Of a stretch of 8,898 nt of DNA, positions 1 through 6,939 are shown in pieces. Position 1 is the stretch's first letter. Every line of letters begins with the position of its first letter. The DNA is from Bacteroidia bacterium (GTDB lineage: Bacteria > Bacteroidota > Bacteroidia > Bacteroidales > Azobacteroidaceae). The notes beneath the pieces are model-generated. The model did not search any database. It was given only the letters and a program-made list of their open reading frames with translations, and was not told the origin of the DNA. A program made the translations under genes and the position numbers. The stretch lies in assembly GCA_025996835.1 (NCBI GenBank), contig BNTU01000117.1, positions 1 through 8,898 of the forward strand, read 5' to 3'.

Positions 1-54
1 TTCAAAATCCAATTTCAAACCAAAAATTTTCCCCCCCTTTCTCGCCGAATTTGT

Positions 55-3000
55 ATGGTGGCAATTTACAAAAAATTTTTTTACACATTAAAAGTAATTT
101 TTAAGAAAAAAAAAACAAAAAACAAAAAGTTTGCAAATTTTGTAAAACCTTTGTTGTTAAGTAGCATCCTCTTGGGGGGGGGGGGGCAAAGAATTTGCGC
201 TGAAACAGCGCATGAGGCACCGCAAGAGGCGGCGCAGGTTATTGAGGTGGCGATTCCCTCGTCAGGGACGAAGACCGTTACCGGTTTCGTGTACGATGAA
301 ACCGGAGTTGGAGTCCCCGGTTCCACCATCACCATCAAAGGGAGCTCTCGTGGAGTAGTGACCGACATGGATGGTTCATTCAAAATAGACGTTTCGCCGA
401 CGGATGTTTTGGAAGTTTCTTTTTTGGGGTATGACCTCTACACTGTGACGGTGGGCGACAAGGCGAATTTTGTGATTCCGCTCAAGCCCAAGTCGAATGA
501 GTTGGATGAAGTGACGGTGGTGGCTTTCGGTAAGCAGAAGAAAGAAAGTGTGGTGTCGTCTATCACTACCGTGAACATGAAAGACCTGAAGGTGCCGAGC
601 AGCAACCTTTCCACATCCCTTGCGGGACGTATTGCAGGTCTGGTTTCCTACCAGCGCAGCGGCGAGCCGGGGCAGGACGATGCCAGCTTCTTTGTGCGCG
701 GCGTCACTTCGCTTGCTTATGCCAACGGACCGATGATACTCATCGACGGGGTGGAAATGACATCCGCCGACCTCTCGCGGATGCAGCCCGACGATATTGC
801 CAGTTTTTCTATCATGAAAGATGCGGCAGCTACGGCTTTGTATGGTGCACGCGGCGCAAATGGTGTAATTCTTATCACAACCAAGGAAGGAAAGGAAGGT
901 GCTGCATCAATTTCGTTCAGGGTGGAAAGTTCCATGTCTGCGCCAACCCAAAAGGTGAAATTAGCCGACCCGATTACCTATATGCGGATGTACAATGAAG
1001 CAGTGCAGACGCGAGACAAATATGGGGCTATACCTTATTCACAGGCAAAAATCGACAATACTGCAAATCCGGACAGGAATCAGTATATCTATCCTGCCAA
1101 TGATTGGTACGATATGCTGTTCAATGATTATACAATGAACTATCGCGCCAATTTTAATGTCAGCGGCGGCGGCAAGGTAGCGCGCTATTACATTGCAGCT
1201 ACCTACAATCAGGACAATGGTATGATGAAAACGAACGGGCTCAATAATTTCAACAACAATATTGACTTGAAAAAATACCAGTTGCGGTCGAATGTAAACA
1301 TCAACGTGACGAAGACAACGGAAGCGGTGGTCCGTTTGCAGGGCACATTCGACGATTATCAGGGACCTATCGACGGCGGTACTGCCCTGTACCAGAAGGT
1401 GATGCGCTCCGACCCTGTCCGTTTTCCGGCATATTATGCACCCGACGACGCCAATCTACATACGCAGCACATCCTTTTTGGAAATGACGGTACAGCGGCA
1501 GATTTCATCAATCCATACGCTGATATGGTGAAAGGATATAAGGAATATAGCAAATCGCTGATGATGGCTCAGTTCGAGGCAAAACAAAAACTTGATTTCA
1601 TCACCGAGGGCTTGAACCTGAGAGGGCTTTTCAGCACCAACCGGTATTCTTATTTTGACGTTGACCGCTACTACAATCCGTTTTATTACAGTGTAGCCAA
1701 CTACGACCGATATACGCCTGATGTGTATCAATTGCAGAATCTGAATCCCACAAGGGGAACCGAATTTCTTGAGTACAAAGAAGGAGCTAAACAAGTGAAG
1801 ACGACTACCTACATTGAACTTGCTGCCAATTACGACCATACCTTCGCGGACAAACACGCTGTCAGCGGATTAGTGGTTTATACGCGGCGAAACGTCTTGG
1901 AAGGAAATGCCACAACATTGCAGTTATCATTGCCGTCCAGAAATCAGGGCGTGTCGGGTAGAGCGACTTATGCTTACGACAGCAGATATTTTGCGGAATT
2001 TAATTTTGGATACAATGGCTCCGAGCGGTTTGCCGAACGTTACCGCTACGGATTTTTCCCGTCAGCCGGTTTAGGCTGGATCATTTCCAATGAAAATTTC
2101 TGGAGCTACGATCTCAAAAAGACCGTTTCCAAACTGAAACTGAAAGGGACTTATGGTTTGGTCGGTAATGACGCTATCGGTGCGGCAACAGAACGTTTTT
2201 TTTACTTGTCGGACGTGGATATGAATGCTACCGGACGTGGTTATACCTTTGGAAATGAATTTGGATACACCCGCAATGGAATAGGTACAACCACCTATGC
2301 CAATGAACTGGTTACCTGGGAAACATCCCGCAAGATGAACCTTGGCGTAGAATTGGGTTTGTTTGATAAAATTGAAATCATTGCCGATTATTATACCGAA
2401 AATCGGGAGGGTATTCTGTTGAAAAGAACCGATATTCCCTCCACCATGGGATTGCAAGCCACACCGCAAGCAAATCTTGGTGCAGCCGACGGCAAGGGAA
2501 TAGACCTTTCCGTTGATTATCAGCACAGTATTTCAAAAGATTTTTGGCTCACGGGCAGGGCTAATTTCACGTATGCCGTCACCAAATATACCGAATACGA
2601 GGAAGTCGATAACAGGCTGACTCCCTGGTTGTCTAAAATAGGACAGTCGGTGTCGCAGCAATGGGGGTATTTGGCAGAGCGTTTGTTTGTGGACGACCAG
2701 GAAGTAGCCAATTCGCCGGTACAGAACATCGGGTCGGATAAATATGCCGGTGGTGACATCAAATACCGCGATGTGAACGGCGACGACAAAATCACGTCTT
2801 TGGACATGGTGCCCATCGGTTATCCGACAGAGCCGCAAATCATCTACGGTTTCGGGCTGTCCGCCGGATACAAGTCTTTCGATGCTTCGTTCTTCTTCCA
2901 AGGGCTGGCGCAGGAATCGTTCTGGATTAATACTGCCACTTCCGCAAGCGACCCATCCACCGTTCCGTTCATAGATACGGACGGCGATGGCGCAGTGAGG

Positions 3001-3357
3001 TCTCAAAATGCACTGTTACAGGCGTATGCAGACAACCATTGGACGGAAGCCAACAAGGACATTTATGCTTTGTTTCCCCGATTTTCCGACAAAATGGTGA
3101 GCAACAACTATGCGGAAAAAAGCACCTGGTTTATGCGCGACGGCTCCTTTATGCGCCTGAAATCGGCGGAAATCGGTTATACCCTTCCCCGTAGCACTAC
3201 TGAAAAAGTCAAAGTGTCCAATTTGCGCATTTATGTAAGCGGTACAAATTTACTTACTTTCAGTAAATTTAAGTTGTGGGACCCTGAAATGGCGGGTAAT
3301 GGGCTGGGGTATCCTGTTCAGAGAGTGTTTAATCTGGGGCTTCAAATATCATTTTAA
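55..3357 (+). CDS. SusC/RagA-family TonB-dependent outer-membrane transporter
   Basis: This 1100-residue protein is an outer-membrane beta-barrel importer that should act with the SusD-like protein encoded next to it to take up a glycan fragment using TonB energy. Residues 1-49 form a long basic n-region, a hydrophobic stretch (PLLLSSILLGGGG) and a probable signal-peptidase I site after ICA. Residues 73-143 match a carboxypeptidase-regulatory-like beta-sandwich (VTGFVYDETGVGVPGS, then GVVTDMDGSF). A TonB-box-like LDEVTVVAFG lies at 150-159. The plug follows, with the SusC signature GARGANGVILITTK at 264-277. A DVNGDDKITSLDMVP segment near residue 905 is typical of the family, and the protein ends in Phe, as barrels usually do. 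There is no N-terminal STN domain, so direct anti-sigma signalling is unlikely. ATG 55 is the only plausible start, although the frame stays open to the window edge. The signal-peptide coding region contains A10 and G13 runs. The substrate is unknown. Confidence 0.95.
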   Translation: MVAIYKKFFYTLKVIFKKKKTKNKKFANFVKPLLLSSILLGGGGQRICAETAHEAPQEAAQVIEVAIPSSGTKTVTGFVYDETGVGVPGSTITIKGSSRGVVTDMDGSFKIDVSPTDVLEVSFLGYDLYTVTVGDKANFVIPLKPKSNELDEVTVVAFGKQKKESVVSSITTVNMKDLKVPSSNLSTSLAGRIAGLVSYQRSGEPGQDDASFFVRGVTSLAYANGPMILIDGVEMTSADLSRMQPDDIASFSIMKDAAATALYGARGANGVILITTKEGKEGAASISFRVESSMSAPTQKVKLADPITYMRMYNEAVQTRDKYGAIPYSQAKIDNTANPDRNQYIYPANDWYDMLFNDYTMNYRANFNVSGGGKVARYYIAATYNQDNGMMKTNGLNNFNNNIDLKKYQLRSNVNINVTKTTEAVVRLQGTFDDYQGPIDGGTALYQKVMRSDPVRFPAYYAPDDANLHTQHILFGNDGTAADFINPYADMVKGYKEYSKSLMMAQFEAKQKLDFITEGLNLRGLFSTNRYSYFDVDRYYNPFYYSVANYDRYTPDVYQLQNLNPTRGTEFLEYKEGAKQVKTTTYIELAANYDHTFADKHAVSGLVVYTRRNVLEGNATTLQLSLPSRNQGVSGRATYAYDSRYFAEFNFGYNGSERFAERYRYGFFPSAGLGWIISNENFWSYDLKKTVSKLKLKGTYGLVGNDAIGAATERFFYLSDVDMNATGRGYTFGNEFGYTRNGIGTTTYANELVTWETSRKMNLGVELGLFDKIEIIADYYTENREGILLKRTDIPSTMGLQATPQANLGAADGKGIDLSVDYQHSISKDFWLTGRANFTYAVTKYTEYEEVDNRLTPWLSKIGQSVSQQWGYLAERLFVDDQEVANSPVQNIGSDKYAGGDIKYRDVNGDDKITSLDMVPIGYPTEPQIIYGFGLSAGYKSFDASFFFQGLAQESFWINTATSASDPSTVPFIDTDGDGAVRSQNALLQAYADNHWTEANKDIYALFPRFSDKMVSNNYAEKSTWFMRDGSFMRLKSAEIGYTLPRSTTEKVKVSNLRIYVSGTNLLTFSKFKLWDPEMAGNGLGYPVQRVFNLGLQISF
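106..115 (+). repeat. A10 homopolymer in the susC-like signal-peptide region
   Basis: Ten consecutive A residues follow a G at 105 and encode part of the lysine-rich n-region of the SusC-like signal peptide. Shorter A runs follow at 117-122 and 124-128. Runs of this length can slip during replication or transcription, but a lysine-rich n-region also favours A-rich codons, so selection for slippage need not be invoked. Confidence 0.8.
174..186 (+). repeat. G13 homopolymer, candidate slippage tract in the susC-like gene
   Basis: Thirteen uninterrupted G residues lie inside the signal-peptide coding region and encode the last base of a Leu codon plus four Gly codons. At this length the gene is in frame. 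Reading the other frames shows that G14 would meet TGA at 201-203 and G12 would meet TAG at 356-358, so either change gives a short non-functional peptide. Long G tracts of this kind are known phase-variation switches in other bacteria. The length could also be a sequencing or assembly error, which is common in such runs. Confidence 0.85.
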
Positions 3358-3427
3358 TGTCTGAACTGTGATTTTAATATGATTAATTTGATTGTCTGAA
3401 CTGTGATTTTAGTATGATTAATTTGAT
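3358..3427 (+). repeat. Two 35-bp direct repeats between the susC-like and susD-like genes
   Basis: The unit at 3358-3392 is repeated immediately at 3393-3427 with one mismatch (A to G at 3412). Both units begin TGTCTGAACTGTGATTTT. The same opening, TGTCTGAAC followed by a GATTTT core, recurs at 5541 and in inverted form near 5621-5639, so these units look like partial copies of the same intergenic element family. The second unit overlaps upstream ATGs at 3414 and 3432 that could be mistaken for the start of the susD-like gene. Confidence 0.9.
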
Positions 3428-3458
3428 TAGTATGATAAATAATTTAAAAAATAAGAAT

Positions 3459-5537
3459 ATGAAAATGAAAAATATTTATAAAAGCAGTAGAGACGTGGCG
3501 TGCCACGTCTGTAGAAACGTGGCGTGCCACGTCTGTAGAAACGTGGCGTGCCACGTCTGTAGAAACGTGGCGTGCCACGTCTGTACATTCATGGTTGCGG
3601 CGATGTGCCTTTTTCCATCGTGTGAAGATTATCTGGATGTGGTGCCGGACAATGTTGCCACCATCGATTATGCATTCCGCGACAGGGTGGGTGCGGAAAA
3701 ATACCTGTTTACCTGTTATACCTATTTGCCGGCTTTTGGAAGTCCTGCAAGCGACCCGGCCATCATGGGCGGAGACGATATTTGGTCGCAGGAAGACGCC
3801 AATTATTATTTTTATATGAACGGCGATTTCAGAGCCTTTCATATCAAACAAGGCAGGCAAAATACCGACAATCCCCTGTTGGACTATTGGAACGGGGCGA
3901 ATGACGGCAGAGCACTGTTCCGTGCCATTCGGGACTGCAATGTATTTTTGGAAAATATCGGCAAGGTGGGACCTGATTTACTCACTACTGACAAAAGTAA
4001 GTGGATTGCCGAAGTCAAATTTCTGAAAGCCTATTACCATTATTACTTGTTGCGCATGTACGGTCCTATTCCGTTAATCAAGGAAAACCTTCCCATTTCG
4101 GCAGGCACAGACGAAGTGCGCGTTTACCGTGAGCCATTTGACGACTGCGTGGATTACATTGCTCAACTCATCAATGAAGCCATCCCCGATTTGCCCTTGA
4201 CTATTCTCGATATCAGCAGTGAGATGGGGCGAATTACCCAACCGATAGCCCTCTGTATCAGAGCAGAACTGTTGGTGATGGCAGCAAGCGATTTATTCAA
4301 TGGAAACGGCGATTATGCCGACATGGTGGACAATCGGGGCGTGCACCTGTTCAAAGCGGAAAAGGACCCGCTCAAATGGGCAAGAGCGGCTGTTGCCTGC
4401 AAAAATGCCATTGATACTTGTGCATTAGCCGGTATTAACCAATTGTATGAGTTTACCGATACCCGTTATTCTGCCTTGTCCGATACGACCAAACGTATCA
4501 TGTCATGTCGGCATGTTGTTACGGATAGGTGGAACAAGGAAATAATATGGGGAGATACGCACAATAATGCGGTCGATGGGAGTTACTCATGGTTTTCCAT
4601 GCCCTATTTTGCGACTAATGACGCATACGGGACTCCTATCTTAAGCCCTACGCTCCGCATGGCGGAATTGTTTTATTCAAACCGGGGCGTGCCTATAGAC
4701 GAAGACCCCCAGTATGATTATCCCAACCGCTATAAGACGGAAGCGGCTCCGACAGACCATAGGTATTATGTACAACCGGGTTTTGAAACAGCCAAACTGC
4801 ACCTGAACAGAGAGCCGCGCTTTTATGCCAATTTGGGATTTGACGGAGGCGTATGGTTCGGGAACGGAAGTACTGCCGCCACCACCGGCTCCAGAATAAC
4901 CAATCCCGATGGCACAACCTCATGGGTACTCCGCATGAAAAAAGGAGAAGACAGCGGCAATAAGATAGGATTACGCTATTCCATTACGGGTTACTATCCG
5001 AAGAAAGCCTCGCATTTCGAAACAGCGCGAAACAGTAGCGGACAAGCGGCGACTGCCGTCAGAAGCAGTTTCCCCATTTTCAGGTTAGCCGACCTATATC
5101 TGCTGTATGCAGAAGCACTGAACGAAAGTCTTAACGCTCCCACTGCCAATGCCGATGTATATACATATATTGACCTGGTAAGGGAACGTGCCGGATTGAA
5201 AGGCGTAGAAGAGAGTTGGAGGGATTATTCAAGACTTGATACAAAACCGGCGACCCAAGTCGGGATGCGTGCCATCATCCGCCAGGAGCGAATGATTGAA
5301 CTGGCATTTGAAGGCAAACGCTTCTGGGACATCCGCAGATGGAAAATTGCCGCCGACTTGCTGAATCAGCCGATAAGAGGGTGGAGCACTCTGACAACGA
5401 CACCGGCGACAACAGCCGATTATTACAATGTACTAACGATTGAAACGCCCCGTTTTACCAATAAAGAGTATTTGTGGCCCATCAAGGATGCGGATTTAAG
5501 AAGCAACGGTAATTTGATTCAAAATCCGGGATGGTAA
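3459..5537 (+). CDS. SusD/RagB-family surface glycan-binding lipoprotein with repeat-expanded signal peptide
   Basis: This is the helical, TPR-like lid protein that binds glycan and caps the SusC-like barrel at the cell surface. I chose ATG 3459 (MKMKNIYK) because it follows an A-rich leader; ATG 3465 is nearly equivalent, and the frame also extends to ATG 3414 inside an intergenic repeat. With this start the protein is 692 residues. Residues 10-43 are encoded by a 24-bp tandem array and read as repeated NVACHVCR units. The hydrophobic TFMVAAMCLFPS then precedes lipobox Cys55, followed by EDYLD, an acidic pattern typical of surface export. The SusD motif FLKAYYHYYLLRMYGPIPLI lies at about 187-206. 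The RagB C-terminal part includes RLADLYLLYAEALN and QERMIELAFEGKRFWDIRRW near 606-628, and the protein ends in IQNPGW. Apart from the signal region the protein looks intact. A start at 3591 would leave only 11 residues before the Cys, too short for export. Confidence 0.93.
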   Translation: MKMKNIYKSSRDVACHVCRNVACHVCRNVACHVCRNVACHVCTFMVAAMCLFPSCEDYLDVVPDNVATIDYAFRDRVGAEKYLFTCYTYLPAFGSPASDPAIMGGDDIWSQEDANYYFYMNGDFRAFHIKQGRQNTDNPLLDYWNGANDGRALFRAIRDCNVFLENIGKVGPDLLTTDKSKWIAEVKFLKAYYHYYLLRMYGPIPLIKENLPISAGTDEVRVYREPFDDCVDYIAQLINEAIPDLPLTILDISSEMGRITQPIALCIRAELLVMAASDLFNGNGDYADMVDNRGVHLFKAEKDPLKWARAAVACKNAIDTCALAGINQLYEFTDTRYSALSDTTKRIMSCRHVVTDRWNKEIIWGDTHNNAVDGSYSWFSMPYFATNDAYGTPILSPTLRMAELFYSNRGVPIDEDPQYDYPNRYKTEAAPTDHRYYVQPGFETAKLHLNREPRFYANLGFDGGVWFGNGSTAATTGSRITNPDGTTSWVLRMKKGEDSGNKIGLRYSITGYYPKKASHFETARNSSGQAATAVRSSFPIFRLADLYLLYAEALNESLNAPTANADVYTYIDLVRERAGLKGVEESWRDYSRLDTKPATQVGMRAIIRQERMIELAFEGKRFWDIRRWKIAADLLNQPIRGWSTLTTTPATTADYYNVLTIETPRFTNKEYLWPIKDADLRSNGNLIQNPGW
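3487..3586 (+). repeat. Four-copy 24-bp palindromic tandem array inside the susD-like signal-peptide region
   Basis: The 16-nt palindrome ACGTGGCGTGCCACGT (7-bp arms around GT) occurs at 3493-3508, 3517-3532, 3541-3556 and 3565-3580, exactly 24 bp apart. The palindromes are joined by CTGTAGAA. The array is bounded by GTAGAGACGTGGC on the left and GCCACGTCTGTAC on the right, which are near inverted repeats of each other, as expected for an inserted palindromic element. The period is eight codons, so gain or loss of copies keeps the frame. Deleting the array would restore an ordinary lipoprotein signal of the form MKMKNIYK-TFMVAAMCLFPSC. In RNA each copy can form a GC-rich hairpin shortly after the start codon. 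Confidence 0.95.
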
Positions 5538-5540
5538 AAT

Positions 5541-5639
5541 TGTCTGAACCACGATTTTCACAAGATTTACAAGATTAGCATGATGAATACAAATATCTTG
5601 GTAATCCTGAAAATCTTATTAAAATCACGGTTCAAGACA
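5541..5639. repeat. 99-bp imperfect palindromic intergenic element
   Basis: The left end TGTCTGAACCACGATTTT and the right end AAAATCACGGTTCAAGACA are near inverted repeats. The similarity continues inward (AAGATTTACAAGATTA against the complement of TAATCCTGAAAATCTT), giving arms of about 45 bases with mismatches and one bulge around a short centre near 5588. It shares its outer sequence with the direct repeats at 3358-3427. It occupies most of the gap between the susD-like gene and the next lipoprotein gene. No open frame of useful length lies within it. It could fold in the transcript and change mRNA stability or readthrough, or be a non-autonomous mobile element or REP-like sequence. Confidence 0.85.
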
Positions 5640-5680
5640 AAAATTCAGACAAAAGAATAAAAATTTAAAAATTAAAAGTT

Positions 5681-6901
5681 ATGAAAAGTAGAATTAAACA
5701 TTCAATTTTCGCTGTATTGAGCAGCAGTCTTCTGTTTTCGGCTTGTACCGAAGAGCAGAGAGGTCAGTTTCCGACAGACAGTACTGCGCCGCAGCAGGTG
5801 AGTCCTACGGCGGTTGTCAATTTTCCGGGTGGTGCAACCATCACCTATCAGTTGCCGGACGAGTCGGATTTGTTGTATGTAAAGTGCATCTATCAGCCGT
5901 CCAACGGCATTACGCAGGAGGTAAAGTCCTCTGTTTTTTCCAACAGTCTGACCATTAAAGGGTATAGCCGAGCACTGCCCACAAAGGTAAAACTCGTATC
6001 GGTGGACAGGAGTCAAAACGAGTCTCAACCTGTTGAGGTGGACATTCATCCGGAAGACTCGCCTATTCATGCCATATTGGAATCATTGAATATTGAGGAA
6101 GATTGGGGCGGATTCTCCGTTGAATGGCAAAACCCGTTGAAAGAGGATATCGTGTTCACTGCATTGCGACAAAACGATGAAGGAACTTTCGAGAGTGTCG
6201 AAAACATCTATTCATCAACCGCCAATGTGGCGCAAGCCGTCCGCGGACAGGAATCAAAACAGTCAAATTTTGCCTTTTGCGTCAGGGATTTGTACGGCAA
6301 TTATTCCGATACGCTGAAGAAGACATTGACACCATGGTTTGAAGCCCAACTTGACCCAAGCAAGTTTATCCCTTTACCCAAATCCAGCAGATTGACTACC
6401 AACTACCCCTCACCCATGAGTGTAATGTGGGATGGTGTAGAAATAAATTCAGATAACTATACGTTTGATCCTAATCAGCCAATCCAGCCATATTTTGGCG
6501 TAGATCTCGGAGTAAAAGTCAAATTGTCGCGTTTTCGTTTTTGGAGTCGGTCAGGTTATTTATACCGCTTGCGTCACTCGAGACAAGTTCAATTATTTGG
6601 TACTAATGATCCGGTTGTAGCCAATAATCCCGAATCGCCCGATTCGGAATGGATCATGCTCACCCCACTTCCTTATTGGGAATCCATCCGTCCGTCGGGA
6701 AAAACTACTATTGTAGTAGAAGGCGATGAAGACTATGTGTATGCCACTGCCGGTGAAGAAATTCTGTTTCCTTTTCCTATTGAGGATTTACCTGTAATAC
6801 GCTATTTCCGATTCAAATCCTTAGTGACTTGGACGGGGACGTGGGAGTTGCAAGTGTCTGAAATAAAATTTTGGGGCGATACGAGCGTGCCACAGGAGTA
6901 A
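5681..6901 (+). CDS. DUF4959/DUF5126/DUF5000-type lipoprotein, probable surface glycan-binding protein
   Basis: This 406-residue lipoprotein starts at ATG 5681 after an AT-rich leader. The signal peptide MKSRIKHSIFAVLSSSLLFS ends at a lipobox with Cys22 (LFSAC), followed by TEEQ. By pattern, residues about 23-122 fit DUF4959 (fibronectin-III-like, with PGGATITYQLPDESDLLYVK), 124-222 fit DUF5126 (IEEDWGGFSVEWQNP to VRDLYGNYSDTLKKTLTPWF), and 228-400 fit DUF5000, a discoidin-like beta-sandwich (FGVDLGVKVKLSRFRFW, then LQVSEIKFWG near the end). This three-domain layout is usual for proteins encoded just after susC/susD pairs in Bacteroidota. No catalytic motif is visible, so I infer a binding role at the cell surface. 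The gene follows the susD-like gene after a 143-base gap holding a palindromic element, and the next gene is only 38 bases downstream, which suggests one operon. Domain names rest on recognition by eye, without a profile search. Confidence 0.85.
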   Translation: MKSRIKHSIFAVLSSSLLFSACTEEQRGQFPTDSTAPQQVSPTAVVNFPGGATITYQLPDESDLLYVKCIYQPSNGITQEVKSSVFSNSLTIKGYSRALPTKVKLVSVDRSQNESQPVEVDIHPEDSPIHAILESLNIEEDWGGFSVEWQNPLKEDIVFTALRQNDEGTFESVENIYSSTANVAQAVRGQESKQSNFAFCVRDLYGNYSDTLKKTLTPWFEAQLDPSKFIPLPKSSRLTTNYPSPMSVMWDGVEINSDNYTFDPNQPIQPYFGVDLGVKVKLSRFRFWSRSGYLYRLRHSRQVQLFGTNDPVVANNPESPDSEWIMLTPLPYWESIRPSGKTTIVVEGDEDYVYATAGEEILFPFPIEDLPVIRYFRFKSLVTWTGTWELQVSEIKFWGDTSVPQE

Positions 6902-6939
6902 AAAAATGAAAATTAAACAATTAAAAAAAAAATAAAAAT

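Noticed and set aside
31..37. C7 run upstream of the susC-like start as a second slippage switch
   Set aside because: It is short and appears to be outside the coding region. The window begins too close upstream to judge promoter spacing.
3414..3458. Upstream ATGs at 3414 and 3432 as the start of the susD-like gene
   Set aside because: ATG 3414 lies inside the second 35-bp repeat and ATG 3432 just after it. The added residues do not improve the signal peptide. ATG 3459 has an A-rich leader and a standard MKMKN beginning.
3487..3586. Repeat array as a CRISPR array
   Set aside because: Copies are separated by the same 8 bases each time, so there are no unique spacers, and the unit is too short. 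No cas gene is nearby.
3487..3586. Repeated CHVC units as metal-binding or heme-binding motifs
   Set aside because: The order is Cys-His-Val-Cys-Arg, not CxxCH. The units lie before the lipobox Cys and would be removed with the signal peptide. They follow from translating a DNA palindrome.
3444..3860. Antisense ORF opposite the susD-like signal region, encoding DVARHVST repeats
   Set aside because: It is a shadow of the palindromic array and the susD-like coding sequence. It has no family resemblance or independent start signals.
6906..6935. Nine-codon leader ORF (MKIKQLKKK) before the DUF4998 lipoprotein gene
   Set aside because: It is made mostly of A-rich leader sequence, has no distinct initiation context and ends 4 bases before the real start. 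Chance is the simpler explanation.
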